DNA of 49,581 bases. Origin: Myxococcota bacterium (lineage in GTDB: Bacteria > Myxococcota_A > UBA796 > JAFGLY01). The stretch is from the NCBI GenBank assembly GCA_024276675.1, contig JAJRWT010000034.1, positions 1 to 49,581 of the forward strand. The letters run 5' to 3'. Below are positions 35,163 to 44,431 of this stretch, one piece after another. Numbering within the stretch: position 1 is the stretch's first letter; each line of letters opens with the position of its first letter. The translations under genes and the position numbers were made by a program. The notes below the pieces were generated by a model. The model made no database searches. It was not told the DNA's origin and saw nothing but the letters and a program-made list of their open reading frames with translations.

Positions 35163-35933
35163 TCAGCGGAACTTCTGGCGCCAGGCGCGGGCCCGGCGAC
35201 TGCCCTGCGAAAGCTCCAGGTACAAGAAGCCACGAAAGAGCATGGTCAAATGTACCATTCCCAGCAGCAACAGAGCCCTCCCCAGGGAAAAGGGCGAGAA
35301 TGAACCGGCCATCAGGCTGGTGAAGAAGCTGTTGTTGACACTGGTAAAGCCGAAGAATGGCCCGAACATCTGAAGATGGAAGATGCCAAGATCGGGAGCC
35401 ACGACGAAAAGCAGCGCGCCAATCAGCAGGTGGGGAAGAAGCCACTCTATCCAGTTGTCGAACATGAACCTGCCGGCATCGCCCAGCAAGGCCAGTGACC
35501 TGGAGTAGCCCAGGTATATGAGTTCCTGAGCGGGGTTGAACACCACGTAGACCACCAGGAAAACACCGATCATGACGAAGGTGCCGCTGAATGGGGTCAG
35601 GAGCATGGAGCCAATCCAGAAGATGAACAGCACCGAGATTACGTCCCAGACATAGCGCCCCGGACTGCTGCGGATGTCGTCCATGCCCACGCGGCGCTGA
35701 TGCTTGACCGGTGCTTCCAGCAGGTACAGGTAGGCGCCGGCGCACGCAGCCTGGGCCAGGCCCAGGATGAAGCCGCCCACGATGCCCAGTGAAGCCGTGA
35801 CCACCGCGATCACTCCCAGCGTACCGGAGGCCACCCCCAGAGCCAGCGCCGCCATCCAGGACCTGGTAATGGTCCTGGCCGTCTTGATGGCAGCGTCTCT
35901 GTATGCCGCTAGTGTGGCTACAATCGCATCCAT
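35163..35933 (-). CDS. Unknown multipass membrane protein
   Basis: From the ATG at 35933 (GGAAGG six bases upstream) the protein has 256 residues with about six hydrophobic segments. These include VASGTLGVIAVVTASLGIVG, VISVLFIFWIGSMLLTPF, FVMIGVFLVVYVVF, WLLPHLLIGALLFVV and ALLLLGMVHLTMLFRGFLYL. Starts at 35966 or 35948 would add a few residues. It resembles generic integral membrane proteins with a short loop (KHQRRVGMDDIRSSPGR) after the second helix. No transporter motif is seen. It precedes the DUF362 gene on the same strand and may form a unit with it. Confidence 0.72.
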   Translation of the reverse strand: MDAIVATLAAYRDAAIKTARTITRSWMAALALGVASGTLGVIAVVTASLGIVGGFILGLAQAACAGAYLYLLEAPVKHQRRVGMDDIRSSPGRYVWDVISVLFIFWIGSMLLTPFSGTFVMIGVFLVVYVVFNPAQELIYLGYSRSLALLGDAGRFMFDNWIEWLLPHLLIGALLFVVAPDLGIFHLQMFGPFFGFTSVNNSFFTSLMAGSFSPFSLGRALLLLGMVHLTMLFRGFLYLELSQGSRRARAWRQKFR

Positions 35934-36047
35934 CCACAGCCTTCCCATGAGCCGAGTTGCATACACCTGGCCGCTGCCCGATTCCGCCGGCTGGCCGCCT
36001 GCCGGGCATGGTGGGAGCCAGCCAGGCCTGCCCGGCAGGGCGCGCCG

Positions 36048-36266
36048 CTACTTGTGCCTGAACACGATACGCCCCTTGGAGAGGTCGTATGGCGAAACTG
36101 CAACGGTAACTCGGTCCCCGAGTACCACGCGGATCCGGTAACGACGCAGCTTTCCGGCCAGGTGGGCGTTTACGTCGGTGCCCGCGCTGGTTCGCACCAG
36201 GAAGGCCCCTCCCGGGAATACCTCTGTGATCACGCCTTCGATTTCTATCAGATCATCACTTGCCAC
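36048..36266 (-). CDS. infA: Translation initiation factor IF-1
   Basis: IF-1 binds the 30S A site during initiation. The 72-residue product has exactly the normal length when started at the GTG at 36266, which follows TAGGAGC. The longer upstream frame is not needed. It is a single OB-fold: ASDDLIEIEGVITEVFPGGA, the NAHLAGKLRRYRIRVVLGDR strand region and the family end VSPYDLSKGRIVFR. The usual HISGKMRKNYIRI is diverged to HLAGKLRRYRIRV, and there is no ribosomal-protein cluster nearby, so it may be the sole copy or a specialised second one. Confidence 0.92.
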   Translation of the reverse strand: MASDDLIEIEGVITEVFPGGAFLVRTSAGTDVNAHLAGKLRRYRIRVVLGDRVTVAVSPYDLSKGRIVFRHK

Positions 36267-36433
36267 GAGATTGCTCCTATCCTCCAAGGCCACTGGCGAG
36301 GTGCCCAGGCTAATCCACGAAGTGGTTCGCAACAAGCCCTGAGCTTGTGAAATCCATGGGAAGGGATTTATAGTCATGGGAACAACATGTCACACACCGA
36401 GTCTTCCCGCCCCGGGACGCAAAGGATCCGCAC

Positions 36434-38296
36434 ATGCCAAAAACCTCTCTGTTCCTGCTGACTCTGCTTGTCTGCTTCCGGATCCCCGCTGCCATTGCCC
36501 AGGAAACAAGCGCCGAACCCCAGGATTCCATCGCGCCGGCCCAGGCTTCCCAGGACAACGCCGCCGATGGAGCCAACCTCGTAACCGACGAGGCCTTCAC
36601 CTGCCCCGAGGGAACAACTGTGATCAAGGTATCCACCCCGGACGGCAGCGAGCTGGGTTGCCAGAAACCGGGCCCCGACGACCAGCCCGTCCTCCAGGGG
36701 CCATGGCAGAGCTGGCACGCAAACGGTGTGCTCTCGGCCATGGGCGCCTACGAAAACGGCGAGAGACACGGCACCTGGATTCGTTGGCACGACAACGCAC
36801 AGCCCGCATCCCAGGGGGACTATGATCACGGTCTGCAAGACGGCGAGTGGAAGGTGTGGAGCCCGGACTACGTGCTGTTGGTGCAAGGAAGCTACAGTCG
36901 TGGCAAGAAGATGGGCACATGGACCCGCTGGCACGACGACGGCAGCATCGCCGAAACCGGTTCCTACGTAAACGGGCGCAGAGACGGCACCTGGACCAGG
37001 TACCATCCGGGAGGTGCCAAGCAAGAGGAAGGCCGCTACGTCAACGGCTACAAGGAAGGCACCTGGATCACATGGAACGAAGACGGCACCAAGCACGAAG
37101 AGGGCGAATACCGCCACGGCGAAAAGACGGGGCAATGGAATACCTGGTACGGAGGCGGACCCACCGAAGAAGAACCCGCACAAGAACCCCAGGACTTGGG
37201 CCAGGAGTCCCAGCAGGAAAACACCATGCTCGTCCCCGCGGTGCCCGTATCCAGCCTGGAAAGTGGTTCATGGAAGGACCAGGCCCCCGAGAAACTGTCC
37301 TTGGACGACCTGCAGGTCGCCGAGGAAATGGACACCCTGGACATGAAGGGCCTCCGAATGCTCCGCCCAAAAGCCGCCAGGCTGCCACCCAACCCCCAGG
37401 TCACAACAGATTTCACCGCGTACACGCTTGAACCTGGTGCGGTGAAAGTGGGACTGCTCTCCATGGGAGTGGGCCTGTTGCCCAACACCCAGATCAGCAC
37501 AATGCCCATGCTCTACTACGCCAGCATCCCCAACGGCAACCTCAAGGTGGACGCCGTCCGTTTCGGTCCCCTGGACATCGCCATCTCCGGCTCCCGTTAC
37601 TGGCTCCACCAGGACACCTTTCGTTCCTCCCTGACCACCGTGGCTACGGTGGCGTCACTGACCATCTCCGACCACTGGGGGCTGCACATGGGCTTGAGCT
37701 ACTCGGGCATCGCCGCGCGTGGTAGCCTGGACACCTGCAACATCTCCGCGCTGCTCACCTCGGCAGAGTGCGACGAATCCTCCACTGACGACAGCAGCAC
37801 CAACAGCGACTCGGGGAGCCCCCTGGGACTCGAGGGCAACGACGTCTACGGCGAACTCATGGGTGTCAGGTTGGCCACCGACATCCGCCTGAACCGCCGC
37901 GACAGCATCATCCTGCAAGCCTCGGCGATCCCCTACGCGGCCCTGCAGGTGGCCGACGATGTCGAACTGCCCGATATCGCCGAGCTTGACGAGGCCCTCT
38001 CCTTCGACGGCTGGGTCCCCATCTCCGAGACCTACACCGCCAGCATCGCATTCCAGATGGCATGGAAGAACGTTCACTTCCGCGTCGGCGTGGGCTACCC
38101 CTTCAACCGCTACCTGTGGCTCACGCAGACCATGGAGCTGTCTGTGCGTTTCGGCGGAAAGTCCAGAAGGGAACGCAGCCGCCAACAAAAAGCCTGGCGA
38201 AAGAACCGCCGCGACATACGCGAAGGCTTCCCTGCGGGAGACGAATCCGACGAATCCGGCGATGACCCACAACAGGAACAGGAACAGGAACAATAG
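36434..38296 (+). CDS. Exported MORN-repeat protein with beta-barrel-like C-terminus
   Basis: The 620-residue protein has a signal peptide ending PAAIA-QE. Residues of about 90-245 contain roughly seven MORN/YwqK-type units of 22-24 aa, such as GTWTRWHDDGSIAETGSYVN and GTWITWNEDGTKHEEGEYRH. A Glu/Gln-rich linker follows (about 245-275). Residues of about 320-575 show alternating strands typical of an outer-membrane protein (KVGLLSMGVGLLPNTQ, VHFRVGVGYPFNRYLW, MELSVRFGGK). The tail is highly charged and ends in EQEQEQEQ. MORN units are usually membrane- or lipid-binding modules; here they would sit in the periplasm or at the surface. The function is unknown. It is divergent from infA. Confidence 0.8.
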   Translation: MPKTSLFLLTLLVCFRIPAAIAQETSAEPQDSIAPAQASQDNAADGANLVTDEAFTCPEGTTVIKVSTPDGSELGCQKPGPDDQPVLQGPWQSWHANGVLSAMGAYENGERHGTWIRWHDNAQPASQGDYDHGLQDGEWKVWSPDYVLLVQGSYSRGKKMGTWTRWHDDGSIAETGSYVNGRRDGTWTRYHPGGAKQEEGRYVNGYKEGTWITWNEDGTKHEEGEYRHGEKTGQWNTWYGGGPTEEEPAQEPQDLGQESQQENTMLVPAVPVSSLESGSWKDQAPEKLSLDDLQVAEEMDTLDMKGLRMLRPKAARLPPNPQVTTDFTAYTLEPGAVKVGLLSMGVGLLPNTQISTMPMLYYASIPNGNLKVDAVRFGPLDIAISGSRYWLHQDTFRSSLTTVATVASLTISDHWGLHMGLSYSGIAARGSLDTCNISALLTSAECDESSTDDSSTNSDSGSPLGLEGNDVYGELMGVRLATDIRLNRRDSIILQASAIPYAALQVADDVELPDIAELDEALSFDGWVPISETYTASIAFQMAWKNVHFRVGVGYPFNRYLWLTQTMELSVRFGGKSRRERSRQQKAWRKNRRDIREGFPAGDESDESGDDPQQEQEQEQ

Positions 38297-38347
38297 CTCA
38301 AAGAGCCTTGACCAACGAACTCCATTGGCCATCGGGATTCAAGCGAT

Positions 38348-39133
38348 TCAGAACCCGATGCCAAGTGAAACATCCACCAACAGGTCCAGGACCGTGCCGG
38401 TCTCTTGGTTCAGGCCACGGGCCATGGCGCTGGGAAAAGTGAGTCTGTCGTAGATCTCGATTTCACCGTACCACAGACCACGACTCGCCATGAATCCCAC
38501 TCCCGATTCCATTTCCGGAGAAACGGTCTGGACCGGATCCCACATGGTGCCCTCTGCCAGGTAGCCCAGCCCCGTGCTGTCCAGGCGGGTATACAAGGGA
38601 TGATGGTAACGCAGCAACGCCGTGGCGTGGAACCAGTCGCACACCCCGAAAACCCCCAGGTGCAGTTCCGGTCCAGCCAGGAAGGTCCACCTGGGAACAA
38701 TGGCCAGATTGTCCTGTTCCATGAGGTATTCCTGGACCTTCTCGTTGATGAACAACTCCCGCACCATGCTGATCCCCAGGTCCACCCCGGGTCGTGGATT
38801 CCCCCGGGCGGCAGTGACCCGGGCGAAGCTGGCAAAGCGAAGCCGCCCCGCCCAGTAGCCCTGCACGCCCTCGCTGGCGCCCTGGGCCACGGCGGTGGCT
38901 TCCAGGTCGCCGTAGGGACCGCGATAGCTGCGATGTTCAAATCGCATTCCCACCCGCAGATGGCCGCTGGGGGCCGTGCCGGAGATGTCCAGCCCCAGGG
39001 ATGCGGGCTGGGGCGTACTCCCGGCCAGCACACCCAGCCCGAAGCGGCTCGTTGACCGGTCGGGAGTGGGTGAAGGCGGAGCAGCCCGAAGGGCGGAGGA
39101 GCAGAGCAGGAAAACGAGGGGAAGCGTGTGCAT
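38348..39133 (-). CDS. Hypothetical exported envelope protein
   Basis: The 261-residue protein starts at the ATG at 39133 (AGGTG upstream). A signal peptide MHTLPLVFLLCSSALRA precedes a mature part rich in alternating hydrophobic strands (FGLGVLAGS, LGLDISGTA, LRVGMRFEHRS, VDLGISMVRELF, WYGEIEIYDRLTF). It ends LLVDVSLGIGF with a terminal aromatic, as in outer-membrane beta barrels. It is convergent with the MORN-protein gene across 51 bp. A barrel of 10-12 strands is plausible; no family is recognised. Confidence 0.65.
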   Translation of the reverse strand: MHTLPLVFLLCSSALRAAPPSPTPDRSTSRFGLGVLAGSTPQPASLGLDISGTAPSGHLRVGMRFEHRSYRGPYGDLEATAVAQGASEGVQGYWAGRLRFASFARVTAARGNPRPGVDLGISMVRELFINEKVQEYLMEQDNLAIVPRWTFLAGPELHLGVFGVCDWFHATALLRYHHPLYTRLDSTGLGYLAEGTMWDPVQTVSPEMESGVGFMASRGLWYGEIEIYDRLTFPSAMARGLNQETGTVLDLLVDVSLGIGF

Positions 39134-39581
39134 GAGGGACACCTACATTCTCGTGGCGGGTAATGGTAACAATCTTCTGCAATCGGGAATAAACGGGATA
39201 CCTCGTCCGTACCGTATGCAACCAGCTTCCTCAAGCCCAAAGCGGCATCCCGTGCAAAGGGCACAAGCAGTCCCGAGAAATCTCTTCAACGAACCTGCAG
39301 CCGAACATATCCAATCCCCCGGGCCTCCTGGATTGCACCAGATATTATGTTGTCCGCCCAACAAGATAGTTCCCGTCCTGAAAAGGCTCCCATCGCCGGA
39401 GCGGCCCATTCCTTCGCCAGGCACGTCCGCGCAACCACTTGCAATAGCGCTGCTATTCCGGCGGGTTACGCGGACGCACCTGGCTTGAAAGCGACTCGCT
39501 CCTGCTCGGTCTGCTTTTTCAGGACGGGAACAAGATAGTCCGGAACCGGACGGCGACACCCTACCCATAAATGGCGACCAG
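39134..39581. other. Promoter gap carrying a MITE-like insertion
   Basis: This 448-bp gap separates divergent genes and has no protein gene. Its right part is occupied by the inverted-repeat element at 39361-39538, leaving only 43 bp before the efflux adaptor ATG. The left part (39134-39360) shows no clear motif. Confidence 0.6.
39361..39538. mobile_element. MITE-like inverted-repeat element with 9-bp flanking duplication
   Basis: GTTCCCGTCCTGAAAA at 39369-39384 is perfectly inverted as TTTTCAGGACGGGAAC at 39516-39531. The direct repeat ACAAGATAG flanks it at 39361-39369 and 39530-39538, like a 9-bp target-site duplication. Internally, CCAGGCACGTCCGCG and CGCGGACGCACCTGG continue the inverted symmetry, and the centre is near-palindromic (AATAGCGCTGCTATT), so the whole can fold as one long imperfect hairpin. 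It has no coding capacity. This is a non-autonomous transposon candidate of about 160 bp; the mobilising transposase is not in the window. Confidence 0.7.
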
Positions 39582-40907
39582 ATGCACAGTAGACACTTCC
39601 TGACGCCCCTGCTCTTCGTCCTTGCCATCTCGCTCCAGGCCTGCACTTCCCAGGACTCGTCCGACGGGGGTGACGACAGCGAGGAACAGGAAGCCGATCC
39701 CCGCACCCTGGTGGAAGCCGAAGAGGTTTCAACGGGCGATGTCTACGACTACGTGGTCTCGTCGGCTACCGTCGAATCGGAACTACAGGTGGACATCTGC
39801 TCCGAAACCACCGGCACCGTCACCTCCATCAACGTGGAAGAAGGCGACCGTGTCCGGAAGGGCTCCGTCCTGGCCACCGTCGAAAACCCAAACCTGCAAG
39901 CCACCCTGGAACGGGCCAGGGCGGATATGGAGCGGGCCCAGACCTCCTACGAAGAGAGCAAGCGCCTCTTCGATGCCCGTGCCGTGAGCCAGCGCGAGTT
40001 GGAAGACGCACAACACGCGATGGTGACGGCACGGGCCACCTGGGACGAATCGCGTAGAACCGAAGCCTTCACACGACTGGTGAGCCCATTTGCCGGCACG
40101 GTGGCCATCAGGGACATCCGCTATGGTCAGACCATCCAGGCTGGTCAACGGGCTTTCCAGGTAGTGGACCTGGACAGGCTCAAAGTGGTCGTTCACCTCC
40201 CGGAACGGGATCTCGCCAGGGTCCAGGTGGGCCAGAAGGCCTGGTTGCGGCCGTCTTACGACCCGGACACCACGATTCCGGGCCAGGTACAACGCATATC
40301 GTCCGTGCTGGATCCCTCCACGGGAACCTTCTGGGTGACCGTTGCACCCCAGGGCCAGGGCGGCGAGCAGTGGCAGGACAAGCTGCGGCCAGGCCAGTTC
40401 GTCTCGGTACGTATCGAGGTCGCCCGGCACCAGCAGGTCCTTGTGGTCCCCAAGAAAGCCCTGGTCTATGAGCACGGCACCCCCTACCTCTTCCTGGTAA
40501 AGGACAAACCTCCGGAAGAACCCTCCGACGGTGCCGATTCCGACGGCACGGACTCCCCGGAAGAAGGCGAAGACTCCGAAAAACCCTTCTGGGCCGCGTG
40601 GTTCCAGGGGAAGGAAGGTGCCGAAGACGAAGACGAAGGAAAAGAAAGGGAAATCCCGGGGCCGAGGCGAATCGCCCACAGGATCCCCGTGGAGCCGGGT
40701 TTCAGCTCCGCATCCCTGTTGGAGGTCGGCGGGGATCTGCGAGAGGGAGACCTGGTGATCACGGTGGGACAGGAAACCCTGCGGGACGAAGCCGAGATCC
40801 GCCTGCCCGGCGACCCGTTGCTGGGCCAGGACCAGGATTCCAGTGCCAGCGAACAGCCCTCCGGCGACGAATCCTCCCAACCCACCGACGGAGGAGACTC
40901 CCGGTGA
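39582..40907 (+). CDS. RND efflux periplasmic adaptor (membrane-fusion lipoprotein)
   Basis: This 441-residue adaptor links an inner-membrane RND pump to a TolC-type channel. A lipoprotein signal ends at Cys21 (SLQAC). The order is typical: a lipoyl half (VDICSETTGTVTSINVEEGD), an alpha-hairpin of about 110-150 residues' position (QATLERARADMERAQTSYEE), the second lipoyl half (FAGTVAIRDIRYGQTIQAG), a beta-barrel and a membrane-proximal domain. Unusual are an acidic insert of about 60 residues near 310-355 (ADSDGTDSPEEGEDSEK) and an acidic, Ser-rich C-terminus. It overlaps the pump gene by 4 bp (GTGA) and is first in the four-gene operon. Confidence 0.9.
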   Translation: MHSRHFLTPLLFVLAISLQACTSQDSSDGGDDSEEQEADPRTLVEAEEVSTGDVYDYVVSSATVESELQVDICSETTGTVTSINVEEGDRVRKGSVLATVENPNLQATLERARADMERAQTSYEESKRLFDARAVSQRELEDAQHAMVTARATWDESRRTEAFTRLVSPFAGTVAIRDIRYGQTIQAGQRAFQVVDLDRLKVVVHLPERDLARVQVGQKAWLRPSYDPDTTIPGQVQRISSVLDPSTGTFWVTVAPQGQGGEQWQDKLRPGQFVSVRIEVARHQQVLVVPKKALVYEHGTPYLFLVKDKPPEEPSDGADSDGTDSPEEGEDSEKPFWAAWFQGKEGAEDEDEGKEREIPGPRRIAHRIPVEPGFSSASLLEVGGDLREGDLVITVGQETLRDEAEIRLPGDPLLGQDQDSSASEQPSGDESSQPTDGGDSR

Positions 40908-43900
40908 AACAGGGATCAGTCTTTCCCAGGGTGGTTGACCACCCCGTTGGCGTCCTGATGCTGTTCCTGGCGGCAGTCGTGTTCGGTTGGGTCAGCTACC
41001 AACGTCTGGCCATCAACCTCATGCCCGACATCTCCTACCCTTCCCTGACGGTGCGCACCGAGGTACAGGGGGCCGCCCCCCAGGAAGTGGAAACCCAGGT
41101 TTCACGCCCAATAGAAGAAGCCCTTGCCACCATCCAGGGCCTGGTTGACCTGGAAAGCCGCTCCCGAGCCGAGCTGTCGGACGTGGTGCTGGAGTTCGAT
41201 TGGAACAGCGACATGGACCAGGCATCCCAGGATGTCCGGGAACGCCTCCAGGTCACCATGCTGCCCGACGACGCATCCCGCCCCATCATCCTCCGCTACG
41301 ATCCATCCCAGGATCCCATGCTCCGCATCGCCCTCACAACCCAGCCCATGGAGCCGGACCAGGCTGCGGAACAAGCCCAGGGGGAGTTGGGGAAGAACAC
41401 CGGACACCAGGTAGCCGGCAGTCCGGGTCCGGACACGCCGCCCCAGGCCCAGGGCCCGGAAACAGAACCATGGACCCTGTACAGGCTCAGAGACCTGGCG
41501 GAACACGAGATCAAGCCCCAACTGGAAGCCATGGACGGGATCGCGGCGGTGAGGGTCAAAGGCGGACTGGAGCGCATGATCCTCATCCAGGTGCGCGAGG
41601 ACTGGCTGGCGGCCAGGGGCGTAACCGTGGAGCAGGTGCGAGACGCCCTCATCTCCCAGAACGTGAACATATCCGGGGGCTCCATACGCGAGGCCAACAC
41701 CGAGTACCTCATCAGGACCCTGAACCAGCTCAAGTCCGTGGACGAAATACAGGGCATCGAGATACGCCGCGCCGATGGGAACATGGTAAAGATCGCCGAC
41801 GTTGCCCAGGTCCGGGAATCCCACAAGGACCGCGAGGTGATGACCCACATGGATGGGCGCGAGGCCGTGGAGTTGGAAGTCTACCGAGAAGCCGACGCCA
41901 ACATCGTGCAACTCGCCAGGACCGTCAAGGAACGTCTGGGTATCGACCGCGAGCCGGCTCCCCAGGTATCCGAGGACCTGCCCCCGGAAATGCAGGAGGC
42001 CTTGCAGGGAACGCCCACCATAGCCGACACGCTGCCAGACGACATCAGGATGGAGGTGTTGGACGACCAGGCCGCGTTCATCGAAGCATCTGTGTCCAAC
42101 CTGCGAAACACCGCCATGCTGGGCGGCGTCCTGGCCATCGTGGTCCTGTTTGCCTTCCTGCGTGACTACAGGGCCACGGCCATCATCGCGACGGCAATCC
42201 CCGTGAGCATCATCGCCACCTTCGCACCCATGTACCTGTCGGGCGTGAGTCTCAACCTCATGTCGCTGGGGGGGCTTGCCCTGGGGGTGGGAATGCTGGT
42301 AGACAACGCCGTCGTGGTGCTGGAGAGCATCCAGACCCATGTCGAGAAGGGCATGTCGCGCCGAGACGCCGCCGTCCGGGGCGTACAAGAGGTATCAGCG
42401 GCGGTCACCGCATCCACCCTGACCACGGTGGCCGTGTTCTTCCCCATCGTCTTCGTAGAAGGAATTGCCGGCCAGATCTTCGGGGATCTCTCCCTGGCCG
42501 TGGTGTTTTCACTCCTGGCCTCCCTGGTGGTGGCGCTGTTCCTGGTTCCCATGCTGGCTGCAAGGCAACTGGCCAATCCCCCACCCATACCCCTGGAATC
42601 CCTGGCCACCACTTTGAATTTCCCCAGCGTGGACGCCTATCGCAGGGCTCGCGCCAGGCTTCGCGGCTGGAGGCGCATCCTGTGGCCATGGGTTCTGGCA
42701 CGCCTGGCCTTGCACTACTGCCTGGACCTGGCAGCGGGCGTCATCATTATCCTGGCATGGCTCCTGGGAAGGGTGGCGGTCTGGGGGGCCCGCAAGCTGC
42801 TCCCTTTCATTTCCCGTGTCCTCATGGGCATGGCAGGCCGTTTCGGCACCATGTACCAGCGCTTTGCCGGTCATTATGATTCCTGGCTTGGCTGGGCCCT
42901 GGCTCGCCCCGGCACCGTGCTGGGAACGGCGCTCATGGCCATGGCCCTTTGCGCCGTGCTGTTCCAGACCCTTGGTTCAGAGTTGATCCCCGAAATCCAC
43001 CAGGGCCGCTTCACCGTTGAAACCGCTCTCCCCGTCGGCACCCCCCTGGACGCCAACGTAGAGGTGATCGAAAAGGCCGAGAGCATCATCGCAGCTCTGC
43101 CCGGAGTTTCGTCAGTGTACTCCACAATCGGGTCGGAGCGCAGAGCCGACAGCGAGCCCGACGAGGGAGAGCACAGCGCCAGACTCCTGGTGCAGATGGA
43201 ACCCGGCGGTGATCTGGCCAGACGTGAGCGCCAGCTCATGGACATGGCCCGCTCCGCACTGCAAACAATACCCCGCATCTCCGTCAACATCGCACGTCCC
43301 GTTCTCTTCAGCTTCCAGGCTCCGGTGGAGGTGCTCATCTCCGGCACGGAGATCCCCACCCTCAAGGTGCTGTCCCAGAGGGCCACGGAAGCCATGCGGA
43401 AAATCCCCGGCCTGGAAGACGTCCGTTGCAGCCTGGTGGGAGGTTTCCCCGAAATCCGCATACAGTACGACCGCGTGCTCCTGCATCGCTACGGGATGGA
43501 TCCCGCCACCGTCGCGGCCACCGTCCGGAACAAGATCCAGGGAGCAGACGCGCGGGAGCTGATCCGCGGCGACCGCCGCATCGACATGCTGGTGCGCCTG
43601 GACGAAAAGGACCGGGCCACCCTGAAACAGTTACACAACCTCAACGTGAACCCCGCCCTGGTCCCTCCCATACCCCTGGACTCGGTCGCCACCATCGTGG
43701 AAGGTGAAGGTCCCAGCGAGATCCGCAGGGTCAACCAGAAACGGGTGGCGGTCATCAGCGCCAACCTGGAGGGCTTCGACCTCTCCGCCGCCGCGGGGAA
43801 GATCAACGAAACCCTGGACCAAATGAGCTGGCCGCAGGGCTATGAACACGAGATGGCCGGCCAGAACAGCGAGATGCAGAGTTCGTTGGCCAGCATGAGG

Positions 43901-44431
43901 TTCGCGCTGTTGCTCTCGGTGTTCCTGGTCTACGCCATAATGGCCAGCACCTTCGAAAGCCTTCTGCACCCGCTGATAATCCTCGGCTCCCTGCCTCTTG
44001 CGGCCCTGGGAGTGGTCACCGCGCTGGCTCTGCTGGACATGCCCCTGAGCGTGGTCTCTCTCATCGGGGTCATCGTCCTCGCGGGCGTGGTGGTGAACAA
44101 CGCCATCGTGCTGGTGGACGCCATCAACCGCCGCAGGCGTCAGCACGGGATGAGCCTGGAGGAAGCGATCCAGGCGGCCGCGCGCATCAGGCTGCGCCCC
44201 ATTCTCATCACCGCATCCACCACGGTCCTGGGCCTTGCTCCCCTGGCGATGGGCCTGGGGGAAGGCTCTGAAATCCAGAGACCCCTGGCGGTCACCGTCA
44301 TCGCGGGGCTCAGCAGCTCCACGCTACTCACCCTCCTGGTGATTCCGGTGTTGTACAAGCAATCAGGCGCCTGGGCCGAAAGGCTCCGCGGGCGCCAAGT
44401 CGTCACATCGCCATCCCAGGCGGCCCAGTGA
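40904..44431 (+). CDS. RND efflux pump, first of a tandem pair, enlarged
   Basis: From the GTG at 40904 the protein has 1175 residues, longer than the usual 1020-1050. It is a proton-driven RND (HAE1/AcrB-like) pump of the inner membrane. N-terminal SYQRLAINLMPDISYPSL and the TM4 motif GMLVDNAVVVLESI (about 463-476, with the essential Asp) are present, as is the C-terminal VVNNAIVLVDAINRRRR region. Two insertions explain the size. One is a Gln/Gly/Pro-rich loop in the first porter region (about 148-190). The other adds hydrophobic segments at about 596-635 (AAGVIIILAWLLGRVAVWG) between TM6 and TM7. The stop overlaps the second pump's GTG. Confidence 0.92.
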   Translation: MKQGSVFPRVVDHPVGVLMLFLAAVVFGWVSYQRLAINLMPDISYPSLTVRTEVQGAAPQEVETQVSRPIEEALATIQGLVDLESRSRAELSDVVLEFDWNSDMDQASQDVRERLQVTMLPDDASRPIILRYDPSQDPMLRIALTTQPMEPDQAAEQAQGELGKNTGHQVAGSPGPDTPPQAQGPETEPWTLYRLRDLAEHEIKPQLEAMDGIAAVRVKGGLERMILIQVREDWLAARGVTVEQVRDALISQNVNISGGSIREANTEYLIRTLNQLKSVDEIQGIEIRRADGNMVKIADVAQVRESHKDREVMTHMDGREAVELEVYREADANIVQLARTVKERLGIDREPAPQVSEDLPPEMQEALQGTPTIADTLPDDIRMEVLDDQAAFIEASVSNLRNTAMLGGVLAIVVLFAFLRDYRATAIIATAIPVSIIATFAPMYLSGVSLNLMSLGGLALGVGMLVDNAVVVLESIQTHVEKGMSRRDAAVRGVQEVSAAVTASTLTTVAVFFPIVFVEGIAGQIFGDLSLAVVFSLLASLVVALFLVPMLAARQLANPPPIPLESLATTLNFPSVDAYRRARARLRGWRRILWPWVLARLALHYCLDLAAGVIIILAWLLGRVAVWGARKLLPFISRVLMGMAGRFGTMYQRFAGHYDSWLGWALARPGTVLGTALMAMALCAVLFQTLGSELIPEIHQGRFTVETALPVGTPLDANVEVIEKAESIIAALPGVSSVYSTIGSERRADSEPDEGEHSARLLVQMEPGGDLARRERQLMDMARSALQTIPRISVNIARPVLFSFQAPVEVLISGTEIPTLKVLSQRATEAMRKIPGLEDVRCSLVGGFPEIRIQYDRVLLHRYGMDPATVAATVRNKIQGADARELIRGDRRIDMLVRLDEKDRATLKQLHNLNVNPALVPPIPLDSVATIVEGEGPSEIRRVNQKRVAVISANLEGFDLSAAAGKINETLDQMSWPQGYEHEMAGQNSEMQSSLASMRFALLLSVFLVYAIMASTFESLLHPLIILGSLPLAALGVVTALALLDMPLSVVSLIGVIVLAGVVVNNAIVLVDAINRRRRQHGMSLEEAIQAAARIRLRPILITASTTVLGLAPLAMGLGEGSEIQRPLAVTVIAGLSSSTLLTLLVIPVLYKQSGAWAERLRGRQVVTSPSQAAQ

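Noticed and set aside
41102..42388. Minus-strand open frame opposite the first RND pump
   Set aside because: Antisense shadow; low-complexity His-rich residues and no ribosome site.
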